43,351 nucleotides of DNA from Pelatocladus maniniholoensis HA4357-MV3 (GTDB taxonomy: Bacteria > Cyanobacteriota > Cyanobacteriia > Cyanobacteriales > Nostocaceae), in contig JAHHHW010000118.1 of assembly GCA_019359115.1 (NCBI GenBank), positions 1 through 43,351 of the forward strand, written 5' to 3'. Of the stretch, positions 1-7,447 are shown one piece after another. The first letter of the stretch is position 1. Each line of letters opens with the position of its first letter. The notes beneath the pieces are model-generated. The model was not told where the DNA came from. It was given only the letters and a program-made list of their open reading frames with translations, and did not search any database. The position numbers were made by a program, and so were the translations under genes.

Positions 1-162
1 TTGTTCTCTACAAGAATTATCTCAAACCCTTATTTATTCGTATAGACTAGCTGAATCGCAATGCTTGCATTTGCACCCTAAGAGCTAGTCACATAAAGGC
101 TTTGATAGTTGTCGGAGATGTCTAGTGTTCACTTCCTCATACCCCTATTTAACTTGATAAAA

Positions 163-903
163 ATGAAATTTATCGGCATCGATTTAGGCTGGAAATCTCA
201 ACCAAGCGGACTGTGCTACTTAGAATGGGCAGAAAATCAACTACAAATACTCGACTTAGATCGCCAAGAAGCAATTGCAGACATCCTCAACTGGGTTGAT
301 ACTTGTGTTCCACCATGTGAAAGTGCCGTAATTGGTGTAGACGCGCCGACTCTCATTCCTAACGCCATCGGTAGTCGTCTCCCCGACAAACTCACCCATA
401 AATACTTTGGTAAATATCACGCTGGTTGCTACCCAGCCAATCTGAATCTTCCCTTCGCCGAACGCACCGTTAACTTTGGTTTAGAACTCGAATCACGTGG
501 TTTCGCCCACGCACCCACCATCGAACCCCAAAAACCTGGTAGATATCAAATCGAAGTCTTTCCTCACCCCGCCATAGTCAATTTGTTCAGATTAGAACGT
601 ATTCTTAAATATAAGAAAGGACGCCTGAGCGATCGCCGCCTAGAACTAATCAAACTCTATAATTACATCACACAAATATTACCCACCTTAGAACCTTCTT
701 TGTGTACTTTGCGCCTTTTCAATTCATTTCTCCCCGAAATCCCCATCACAGGCGCACAACTCAAAGCCGTCGAAGACAAACTCGATAGCCTCATCTGTGC
801 TTACGTAGCAGCATACTGGTGGTATTGGGGAGAACAACGTAATTTCGTACTAGGCGATCGCACCACAGGTTACATAGTCGTTCCGCAAAGGATCGGGGAT
901 TAG
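163..903 (+). CDS. DUF429 family protein
   Basis: The protein has about 246 residues. It opens with MKFIGIDLGWK, the first strand of an RNase H-like fold with an early acidic residue, and has a second acidic strand, VIGVDAPTL, near residue 74. Both fit the DUF429 family of predicted nucleases, whose biochemical role is not established. An in-frame ATG lies 54 bases upstream, but the 18 extra residues do not look like part of the domain, so I chose the ATG at 163. No operon partner is visible: the next gene is on the other strand, beyond a repeat-filled spacer. The family call is fairly sure; the function is unknown. Confidence 0.75.
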   Translation: MKFIGIDLGWKSQPSGLCYLEWAENQLQILDLDRQEAIADILNWVDTCVPPCESAVIGVDAPTLIPNAIGSRLPDKLTHKYFGKYHAGCYPANLNLPFAERTVNFGLELESRGFAHAPTIEPQKPGRYQIEVFPHPAIVNLFRLERILKYKKGRLSDRRLELIKLYNYITQILPTLEPSLCTLRLFNSFLPEIPITGAQLKAVEDKLDSLICAYVAAYWWYWGEQRNFVLGDRTTGYIVVPQRIGD

Positions 904-937
904 GGGATCAGGGATCGGGGAACAGGGACAAGGGAAG
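904..937. repeat. Dispersed ggggatt/gggacaa intergenic repeat
   Basis: This is a purine-rich low-complexity stretch made of variants of ggggatcaggg and gggacaaggga. The same family recurs at about 1093-1120, 1180-1210, 3463-3570 (inside glgP, opposite sense), 12900-12950, 25660-25690, 27326-27365, 39585-39720 and 43131-43177. Such spacers are common in Nostocales genomes. Confidence 0.7.
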
Positions 938-1092
938 CAGGGTGGTTTCATACAAGCAGATAAAAATTAAAATCTTCTTTTAAAGCCTCTCCCCTTAATA
1001 AGGGGAGAGGTTTGGAGAGGGGTAAAAATCTATGCTTCAAAACGAGAAATACAGACTTCCATATTTTTATTTTTTCGTATGAAACCACCCTG
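938..1092. mobile_element. MITE-like element, 155 bp, with perfect 16-bp terminal inverted repeats
   Basis: The left end (938-953, cagggtggtttcatac) and the right end (1077-1092, gtatgaaaccaccctg) are exact reverse complements. An identical 18-bp stretch, gaacagggacaagggaag, flanks the element on both sides (920-937 and 1095-1112). This could be a target duplication or could come from the surrounding repeat. The centre carries a ccccttaataagggg hairpin. There is no ORF, so any movement would need a transposase from elsewhere. The left 49 bp recur at 43178-43226. Confidence 0.7.
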
Positions 1093-1217
1093 GAGAACAG
1101 GGACAAGGGAAGGGGGACAACTTATCAGTTATCAGTTATCAAATTAAAACTGTTAATTGTTAACTGATTCATACCCAATCCCTGATCCCCGATTCCCGAT
1201 CCCTTATCCCTAATTAC

Positions 1218-3863
1218 TCACTCCGCCCACAAAATCAACCTTGGCTCATAAGGAGTAGAAAGATATTTATGTTTGGGTAATACACGCAAAGATAATCCTT
1301 GTAAACCAGAAGTCGTATACAGAATATCTGCCGTGTAAATACTTAAGCCTTGGGCATCTTCTCCTTGGTATTCCATCACAAGTGGTACACCATTGACAAT
1401 CTCGCCATTAGCATCTACTGCACCTTGATACAGTTCTATCTGTACGTCATCATTTGTAAGAGTTGCCAAGTCAATTTTGGCTTTAACAGCAACGGTTTGG
1501 TTAACTTCAATATCAGGGCCTACAGAAACATCAATATCTTTAATTGTGATGTTGTACCAGTGTTCACCGAGATTTAATTTCCAAGCTGCCAGTTCTTTGG
1601 CAGGGGCATAATTATCACTAGTCAGGATAGTATGGCGATCGCTTGCGGGGAAATATGCTCTTTGGGCATATTCTCTCACCATCCGCGCGGTGTTAAAGAA
1701 CGGACAGTTTAACCGGATAGCGTCTTTCATTTTGGCAACCCAGTGTCTAGGCAAACTATCGGCATCGCGATTATAAAACAACGGTACAACTTCTTTTTCT
1801 AAGATGTCATACAGGGCATTTACTTCTATTTCATCCTGATAAGTGGGATCGTCGTAAATTTCCCCATGTCCAATTGCCCAACCAGTGCGGACATAATCAG
1901 CTTCATCCCACCAACCATCTAGTACACTTAAATTTGGCAATCCGTTCATTGCTGCTTTCATGCCACTAGTACCAGAGGCTTCGCGGGGACGACGGGGTGT
2001 ATTTAACCACACATCACAGCCCGCCACCATTAACCGAGCAATATGTATATCGTAATTCGGAACAAACACCACCTGTTTTTCCAAATTATTTTCACGGATG
2101 AAATGATTAATTTCGCGAATGAGTTCTTTACCGGGGATATCTTTAGGGTGTGCTTTACCAGCAATCACAAATTGTACTTTGCGGTCTTTATTGCCAAATA
2201 AAATCCGCTTGACACGCTCTAAATCACGCATCCAGAGAGTAGCACGTTTGTAGGTGGCAAAGCGACGGGCAAAACCTATCGTTAAAATATGAGGATCGAG
2301 GACTTCTTGGGCTTGGGCAATTTCGCTAGGGGATGCACCGCGATCGCGTAAATGTTTGACTAAATGCTCCCGGACATACAAAATCATATCTAAGCGGCAG
2401 CGTTCGTGGTTCCGCCACAACTCCTCATCGGGAATCGCATTCATCCGATCCCACAGGGGATGCTCACCCGGTGCTGATGACCAATTGGGGCCTAAATAGC
2501 GATCGTACAACTCCTGAGTTGATTTAGCCACACAACTACGGGCATGAACACCGTTGGTAATGGCTGCAATTGGCACTTCTTGGGTTGGTACATCAGTCCA
2601 CAAACCCTTAAACATTTGCCGTGACACAGAACCGTGCAACTGCGCCACACCGTTAGAAAATGTTGCCATCTTCAGCGCTAGCACTGCCATACTAAAAGGT
2701 GAGGATAAATCACCTGTACTCTCCCGTCCCAATGCTAAAAATTGGTCTTTACCTAAACCAAAAATTTCTGCATAGTGTCCCAGATAGTACAAAATTTTAT
2801 CTGGTGGGAACAAGTCGATTCCGGCTGGCACTGGTGTATGGGTGGTAAATATATTTGTAGAAGCTACCACTTGCCTAGCTTCGATGTGACTCAGCCCTTG
2901 CTCTTGAATTAAAATGCGGATACGTTCTAGGGCAGAAAATGCTGCATGTCCTTCATTCATGTGGTAAGCAGTGACGTTATACCCCAGTGCTTTCAACATC
3001 CTCACGCCGCCAATACCCAACATTATTTCTTGGTGGATACGCATATCAATATCACCACCATACAGTTGATCTGTAATGTCGTGATCGTAAGGATTGTTGG
3101 GTTCAATATTGGTGTCAAGCATGTATAATGGCACCCTTCCCACTTGCACCCGCCAAACCCTGGCATAAACGGTACGCCCCGGATAATCTACTGTAATTCG
3201 CAGCTCTGAACCATCCGAATTGCGTTCTAGGTGCAAAGGCATGTTATAAAAGTCGTTAATTGGATAACGCTCTTGCTGCCAGCCATCAGCATTTAAATAC
3301 TGAGCAAAATAGCCTTGCTGGTACAACAAACCCACACCGACGAGGGGAAGCCCTAAATCACTGGCAGATTTTAGATGATCCCCTGCTAGTACACCCAAGC
3401 CTCCTGAATAGATGGGCAAACAGTCCACTAGCCCAAACTCAGCAGAAAAATAGGCGTAGCATTCTAGGGATTGGGGATTAGGGATCACAGATTGGGAATC
3501 GGGAGAAGATAAGCCAGAAGAATTACTTTCTTGTCTCCAGTCCCTTGTCCCCAATCCCCTGTCCCTTGTTTTCTCATACCAAGTGCGTTCTTTGAGATAA
3601 TCTTCTATCTGCAAAGCGGCACGATCCATTTGTGCCAAAAAGCCTTCATCTTCCACTACTTCGAGCAACCGCGCTTGGCTTATGGTTCCTAGCATCAAAA
3701 CAGGGTTATGATGGCTAGATTCCCATAAATCAGGATCTAAACGGCGAAATACATCTTTAGTTTCTACGTTCCAATCCCAAAGCAAGTTGTAAGCCAGCTT
3801 GCGTAATGGTTCGAGTCGCGCAGGCAAAGAAGGTGAGACGTTGAATGTACGAATTGGCTGCAT
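1218..3863 (-). CDS. glgP: Alpha-glucan (glycogen) phosphorylase
   Basis: This enzyme phosphorolyses alpha-1,4-glucan to glucose-1-phosphate in the cytoplasm and mobilises glycogen. The N-terminal part (about residues 10-100) matches the DUF3417 region of the short alpha-glucan phosphorylases. The core follows, with YFSAEFGL and GGLGVLAGDHLKSASDLG, and the PLP-lysine motif GTSGMKAAMNG lies in the C-terminal half, followed by a family-typical C-terminal extension. At 881 residues it is slightly longer than usual. The excess, about residues 98-134, is encoded by the ggggatt/gggacaa intergenic repeat inserted in frame between RTWYEKTR and the YAYFSAEFG strand (see findings). The reading frame is otherwise intact, so the enzyme is probably functional. 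It is a single gene; the gene on its 3' side faces the other way. Confidence 0.93.
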   Translation of the reverse strand: MQPIRTFNVSPSLPARLEPLRKLAYNLLWDWNVETKDVFRRLDPDLWESSHHNPVLMLGTISQARLLEVVEDEGFLAQMDRAALQIEDYLKERTWYEKTRDRGLGTRDWRQESNSSGLSSPDSQSVIPNPQSLECYAYFSAEFGLVDCLPIYSGGLGVLAGDHLKSASDLGLPLVGVGLLYQQGYFAQYLNADGWQQERYPINDFYNMPLHLERNSDGSELRITVDYPGRTVYARVWRVQVGRVPLYMLDTNIEPNNPYDHDITDQLYGGDIDMRIHQEIMLGIGGVRMLKALGYNVTAYHMNEGHAAFSALERIRILIQEQGLSHIEARQVVASTNIFTTHTPVPAGIDLFPPDKILYYLGHYAEIFGLGKDQFLALGRESTGDLSSPFSMAVLALKMATFSNGVAQLHGSVSRQMFKGLWTDVPTQEVPIAAITNGVHARSCVAKSTQELYDRYLGPNWSSAPGEHPLWDRMNAIPDEELWRNHERCRLDMILYVREHLVKHLRDRGASPSEIAQAQEVLDPHILTIGFARRFATYKRATLWMRDLERVKRILFGNKDRKVQFVIAGKAHPKDIPGKELIREINHFIRENNLEKQVVFVPNYDIHIARLMVAGCDVWLNTPRRPREASGTSGMKAAMNGLPNLSVLDGWWDEADYVRTGWAIGHGEIYDDPTYQDEIEVNALYDILEKEVVPLFYNRDADSLPRHWVAKMKDAIRLNCPFFNTARMVREYAQRAYFPASDRHTILTSDNYAPAKELAAWKLNLGEHWYNITIKDIDVSVGPDIEVNQTVAVKAKIDLATLTNDDVQIELYQGAVDANGEIVNGVPLVMEYQGEDAQGLSIYTADILYTTSGLQGLSLRVLPKHKYLSTPYEPRLILWAE
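3463..3570. repeat. In-frame copy of the intergenic repeat inside glgP
   Basis: The + strand reads ggattggggattagggatc at one end and cttgtccccaatcccctgtc at the other. This is the same vocabulary as the intergenic repeats of this window, in an inverted-repeat arrangement. On the minus strand it encodes a Gly/Arg/Ser/Pro/Gln-rich linker that keeps the glgP frame. Confidence 0.75.
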
Positions 3864-4041
3864 AGGTTTAGCAGAACTCCAGGTCTAGCTATCGTTATTG
3901 TTGTCTTTATTTTCCTAATGTTGCCAATTTTTTATACTGTGTTCGTAAATCGCCTCTATTTTTGTGAACTTTTGTAAAGATTTTGCTCAACATAGAACCA
4001 GATCTGAGTGGTACTAAATCCAAAGAATAATCTATGCAGCT

Positions 4042-5241
4042 TCATAGAGAACTGGTACTAGACAGGATCGTGACACACATTGTTTTCCTGTTCCCTGTTA
4101 AGAGCTTTTCGTCTGCGATCTCTTTTATCTGTTTGTTAACTAATAAATTTTGTATAAATAGGTCAATTTTTTGGGTAGAAATGTGCTGCATGACGACGAT
4201 GTGAGCAAGATTTTCCTCTGTGGCTAATTGCCACTTGCGACATAGCTCGATTTCAGGCTTGTCAAAAACTACTGTGATTGAAAAATCATTAAGTAAAGGA
4301 TGGTAATTTCTTTCTTGTAGGCGATCGCGCAGATACCGCGCATTTTGCAAGCAGCTAGCGACTTCCTTCTGAAAGTGCTGACTTCTCGTTTGGATCGCAT
4401 ACCACAAAAGTAAAGCAGCGATTCCGCTACGTGAACCCAAAATAGTTGTATCTTGACTGCCAATATATTCAACACTTGTCTCAATTTTGTTGACATAAGG
4501 TTGACGAGTGAGAACAATTCCATAAGCGATAGGAGAACCAATAAACTTGTGACCACTGACAGAAATACTTCCAATGGGATAGTCCCGAAAACTAATTTTT
4601 GGTGCTTCTTTTATAAAAGGAAGTAACATTCCTCCCAGTGCGCCATCACAATGGATATAAAAGCGAACTCCTACCCTTTGTGTGATCTCAATAATTCGCT
4701 CTATATTATCAACTGCTCCTTTCATAGTAGTGCCTAAATTTATATTGATGATGGCACTTTTATGTTTTCGTTGTGATAGCTCATACTCTAGATGTTCATA
4801 GTTAATTTCCCCGTTAAATTGTGAACTAATCACAATATGAGGTATTTTCAATAAACGTGCTGCTTTGGCAACTGAATAGTGAGTATCGCTAGAAGAATAA
4901 AGAATCGCATCAGGGTTAAGTTCTCTACCCAAGAATATACCGTAGAGATTTCCTTCCGTACCACCACTGGTGAGATATCCCCAGTATTCTTCTAACTCAT
5001 AAAGTTGAGCAAACCAGTTAATACATTGTCGTTCAAATTCTTTAGAATGAAGAGCGAAGTTACCTTCGACAAATGGATCACCGACATTATTAAGATAATA
5101 TTGAAAGAAGGGCAGCAATAAAGTGTAATCAAAGTCGAGATTAGCAGGATAGCCGATAGAAAGCTTTGTGCATTTAGCTAGATGCTGCTGTAATCTTTTT
5201 AAACTTACTGAAGTATTTTTATCAACTAATTGGGGAAACAT
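4042..5241 (-). CDS. Histidine decarboxylase-like PLP-dependent group II decarboxylase
   Basis: This is predicted to be a PLP-dependent amino-acid decarboxylase of fold type I. The protein has 399 residues; bacterial PLP histidine decarboxylases have about 380. Visible elements are YLTSGGTEGN (phosphate-binding loop, about 90-98), SSSDTHYSVAKAARLL with His121 likely stacking on PLP, HCDGALGG with Asp199 (contacts the PLP nitrogen), and SVSGHKFIGSP with Lys232 as the Schiff-base lysine. The overall layout, including the N-terminal FFQYYLNNVGDP segment, fits histidine decarboxylase best, giving histamine and CO2. Substrate cannot be proved from sequence; a related serine or aromatic amino-acid decarboxylase is the main alternative. 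The last 20 or so residues look poorly conserved. It stands alone, with about 480 bp of non-coding DNA upstream. Confidence 0.8.
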   Translation of the reverse strand: MFPQLVDKNTSVSLKRLQQHLAKCTKLSIGYPANLDFDYTLLLPFFQYYLNNVGDPFVEGNFALHSKEFERQCINWFAQLYELEEYWGYLTSGGTEGNLYGIFLGRELNPDAILYSSSDTHYSVAKAARLLKIPHIVISSQFNGEINYEHLEYELSQRKHKSAIININLGTTMKGAVDNIERIIEITQRVGVRFYIHCDGALGGMLLPFIKEAPKISFRDYPIGSISVSGHKFIGSPIAYGIVLTRQPYVNKIETSVEYIGSQDTTILGSRSGIAALLLWYAIQTRSQHFQKEVASCLQNARYLRDRLQERNYHPLLNDFSITVVFDKPEIELCRKWQLATEENLAHIVVMQHISTQKIDLFIQNLLVNKQIKEIADEKLLTGNRKTMCVTILSSTSSL

Positions 5242-5667
5242 ATGTTTAATTTTCTACTTAATATTGCTAATTTTCTTATGCTTTCTCTGTTATGAATTCA
5301 TGAATGGATAGCAGAGAACCGAAAAACGAAAAAGCAGGATTGAGGCTGAAACACTTACTACACGATCTTTTTATGCGTGCTTTTTTTCGCCTTAATCACA
5401 TGATTTTTAAGATAAAAATGTGAATGACAATGAATTTGTCAGTTATCTTCTGTCTAGGTTGTTGCAAAGCTTCTCTGTTTTGCAGCTATGTAATAAGTAC
5501 CTAAACATAAATGAACTTTCTTGAGTGAAGAGAGGTTTGAATAGTATCAAATATTCATATAACAAGCTTGTCAGCTAAACTCATCCCTACACTAATCACA
5601 TCACTTGTCTATGTCTTTTTGGTCACTAAGTTGCTACAGCCACTAACAATTTCATTCTAGCTCTTTG
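5242..5667. other. Non-coding spacer upstream of the decarboxylase
   Basis: An AT-rich stretch with no convincing ORF, tRNA or terminator. It probably contains the promoter of the decarboxylase gene that reads leftward, but I cannot single out a -10/-35 pair. Confidence 0.4.
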
Positions 5668-5790
5668 CAAAGGGTTTAAACTTTTTGCTAATAGCGCAAG
5701 TCATCTTCAGACGACTTCATAAAATTAAACAGTCTGCTTAAGCAGACTTTCACTATGAGACCGCAATTTCAATCGCAGGCGTTTTTTTGA
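5668..5790. repeat. Multi-hairpin dispersed element, copy 1
   Basis: A chain of short palindromes. It has a caaagggtttaaactttttg stem, then gctaatagcgcaagtc, an agtcatcttcagacgact stem, the perfect 18-bp palindrome agtctgcttaagcagact, and a gcaatttcaatcgc-type stem ending in aggcg. The same order recurs at 6530-6650 and, in part, at 7372-7446. It overlaps the 3' end of the possible reading frame through the neighbouring 21-bp array. Confidence 0.7.
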
Positions 5791-6141
5791 ACATTTGCGA
5801 TGCTCCCTTTCTTGTTTCAACCCTGGAGCTTTTTGTTCTGAACTCGAAGTTTCTCGTTTCAACCTTGGAGTTTCTTGTTTCAAACGAGAAGTTTCTTGTT
5901 TCAACCTTGGAGTTTCTCGTTTCAAACGAGAAGTTTCATGTTTCAACCCCGGAGTTTCTCGTTTCAACCCCGAAGTTTCTCGTTTCAACCCCGAAGTTTC
6001 ATGTTTCAACCCCGAAGTTTCATGTTTCAACCCCGAAGTTTCATGTTTCAACCCCGAAGTTTCTTGTTTCAAACGTGAATTGTCTGATTTTGATCTCTGA
6101 CGTTTCAAAGTATCTGCACAACCATAGATAATCACCAACAA
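5725..6141 (-). CDS. Possible repetitive heptad protein (LK-x-ETS-x repeats); may not be a real gene
   Basis: The minus-strand frame encodes 138 residues with about ten seven-residue units of the type LKHETSG, LKRETSG and LKQETPR, followed by a basic tail read from the multi-hairpin element. Because the DNA period is 21 bp, several frames are open through the array, so openness alone is weak evidence. Each unit has one Leu but often a Gly or Pro, a poor coiled-coil design. A similar frame occurs at 9449-9715. I cannot name a function and lean towards a non-coding array. Confidence 0.2.
   Translation of the reverse strand: MLVIIYGCADTLKRQRSKSDNSRLKQETSGLKHETSGLKHETSGLKHETSGLKRETSGLKRETPGLKHETSRLKRETPRLKQETSRLKQETPRLKRETSSSEQKAPGLKQEREHRKCSKKRLRLKLRSHSESLLKQTV
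5813..6076. repeat. 21-bp tandem repeat array 1, about 12 units
   Basis: The consensus unit is agtttca-tgtttca-accccga, three heptamers of which the first two are related. The units are contiguous with no spacers. Most variation is in positions 6-8 and in the third heptamer. The left edge, gttctgaactcgaagtttct near 5835, is shared exactly with the array at 9478-9715, so the two arrays are related copies. Confidence 0.85.
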
Positions 6142-6197
6142 GCGATCGCACTCAATACAGATAATTTTTATGCTAAACTATGAATTTTTAGCTTGCG

Positions 6198-6215
6198 CAC
6201 TAAAAATTTTTAGTG
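6198..6215. repeat. Perfect 18-bp palindrome
   Basis: cactaaaaatttttagtg is fully self-complementary and lies about 100 bp upstream of the small gene at 6317. It could be an operator or a chance AT-rich palindrome. Confidence 0.35.
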
Positions 6216-6316
6216 TAGTATGAAATATATAGAGAAGGCGCTCCAGACTAACAACCTCAAGCGCCTCTCTATCTCAAAACAACTGTTCATCATTTTGATT
6301 ATTTAAAATTGTAGCA

Positions 6317-6517
6317 ATGACACAACCAATTTTTTGCCAAACACCTACTAGAGGTTTTGTAAATTTAGCTTACGCTCGCAAAGTTTGTTTTCGGAAGATA
6401 AACTATAACATGGCTTGGCAATTTGCCTGCGTCATCATTTGGAGTAATGGTGAAAAGGAAAGTTTTTTTGGCAAAGACGCTAAAGTTATAGTCCAAACAT
6501 TAGAAAAAATGAAATAA
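6317..6517 (+). CDS. Small hypothetical protein, 66 aa
   Basis: This frame has a normal amino-acid mix (MTQPIFCQTPTRGFVNLAYA at the start, a hydrophobic MAWQFACVIIW strand, then NGEKESFFGKDAKVIVQTLEKM). It reads like a compact beta-beta-alpha protein: two strands and a C-terminal helix. I see no strong ribosome-binding site. No membrane segment or signal peptide is convincing. It is flanked by repeats on both sides and has no operon partner. I do not recognise a named family. The composition suggests a real gene, but this is not certain. Confidence 0.55.
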   Translation: MTQPIFCQTPTRGFVNLAYARKVCFRKINYNMAWQFACVIIWSNGEKESFFGKDAKVIVQTLEKMK

Positions 6518-6529
6518 AAGCAAAGCAAA

Positions 6530-6650
6530 GGGTTTAAATCCTTTGCTAATAGCGCAAGTCGTCTGAAGACGACTTCATGAAAATCAAACAGTCTGCTTCA
6601 GCAGAGTTTAGCTATGAGACTGCGATTTCAATCGCAGGCGTTTCAAATGC
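6530..6650. repeat. Multi-hairpin dispersed element, copy 2
   Basis: It has the same order of stems as copy 1: gcaaagg with cctttgc, agtcgtctgaagacgact (8-bp stem, 2-nt loop), agtctgcttcagcagagt, and gcgatttcaatcgc. The stems keep pairing while their sequence differs from copy 1 (for example agtcatcttcagacgact against agtcgtctgaagacgact), which hints at selection on structure. Confidence 0.7.
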
Positions 6651-6797
6651 GATCGCTTGTTGATTCGATGAGAGTGCGATCGCCTTTTATCTAGTGTATC
6701 AGTGTCCTCATTTTTTCCATTGATTTAACCAGCGTACTTGCCCGATTAAATCAACTGCTTGTGTTTCCGTTAACATACAATCCAAAGTAAAAGAATC

Positions 6798-7196
6798 TTA
6801 GACATTATAAGACTCGAAAGCTTGTTCTGCTGCTATGGCTTGGTCAATCTCTTGTCTATGTGCAGTATAAAAAGCTAGTGCTTCGTTGACTTGTGCTTCA
6901 CTTAAATTATATTCAGCTGCAATTTGTGAAACAGATAAACCCCATTGCTGACTAGCGATCGCAACAGACTGGACTCGTAAGCCAGTTCCCAACAGTATAG
7001 GTACTCGCGTACCGCTAGCACCACAACGATATGTAATACCAGGAAACCGAGGATCGTCAACAGGCTGACTCAGAGTTCCTACTTTTTCTGCGATCGCCCA
7101 AATGATAAACTGCTCAAGAGATATGCCTTGATTTGTAGCCCATCTCTGTGCTTCTTGTTGTAATTGAGTTGGTAAATTCACAGGAAAAGACGTCAT
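6798..7196 (-). CDS. DUF433 domain protein with ribbon-helix-like N-terminus, possible antitoxin
   Basis: The protein has 132 residues from the ATG at 7196; a TTG 18 bases upstream is an alternative start. The N-terminal 45 residues (FPVNLPTQLQQEAQRWATNQ and following) resemble the short DNA-binding segments of HicB/RHH-type regulators. The C-terminal part (GTRVPILLGTGLRV...QIAAEYNLSEAQVNEALAFY) is a DUF433 winged-helix-like domain. DUF433 proteins are often the antitoxin of a DUF5615/PIN-like toxin encoded directly downstream. Here only a 22-codon frame (6708-6776) follows, so the toxin is missing or the protein acts alone. It sits in a repeat-rich accessory stretch. Confidence 0.7.
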   Translation of the reverse strand: MTSFPVNLPTQLQQEAQRWATNQGISLEQFIIWAIAEKVGTLSQPVDDPRFPGITYRCGASGTRVPILLGTGLRVQSVAIASQQWGLSVSQIAAEYNLSEAQVNEALAFYTAHRQEIDQAIAAEQAFESYNV

Positions 7197-7274
7197 TAGT
7201 TTTACCACAGTCAAGCAACTGATAACTTTAATTTACTAACCGCTAAATCTAGCTTACTGCTTTACTTAATGGGG

Positions 7275-7371
7275 GTGCGTAGACGCAAAGCGGCTTGTCA
7301 CCAGACATCGCACAATCCTAGAGAATCAAAAAGCGCGATGTCTGACGACAAGCCACTGCGTGTCTACGCAC
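7275..7371. repeat. Long inverted repeat with 37-bp arms
   Basis: Left arm 7275-7311 (starts gtgcgtagac, ends cagacatcgc) and right arm 7335-7371 (starts gcgatgtctg, ends gtctacgcac) pair with few mismatches around a 23-base loop. The motif gtagacgcnaagcggcttgtc is a common dispersed repeat in filamentous cyanobacteria. Confidence 0.7.
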
Positions 7372-7446
7372 TTCATAAAATCAAACAGTCTGCTTTAGCA
7401 GAGTTTAGCTATGAGACTGCGATTTCAATCGCAGGCGTTTCAAATG
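7372..7446. repeat. Multi-hairpin dispersed element, partial copy 3
   Basis: It contains the right two thirds of the element: cttcataaaatcaaacagtc, ctgctttagcagag and gcgatttcaatcgcaggcg. It starts directly at the end of the long inverted repeat and stops right beside the stop codon of the protease gene, where it could serve as a transcription end. Confidence 0.65.
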
Positions 7447-7447
7447 C

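Noticed and set aside
5787-6131. Plus-strand frames of 67-114 codons through array 1
   Set aside because: They are open only because the 21-bp period keeps all frames open; there is no start context or similarity.
6708-6776. 22-codon minus-strand frame after the DUF433 gene
   Set aside because: Too short to call; may be the remnant of a toxin gene but shows no recognisable motif.
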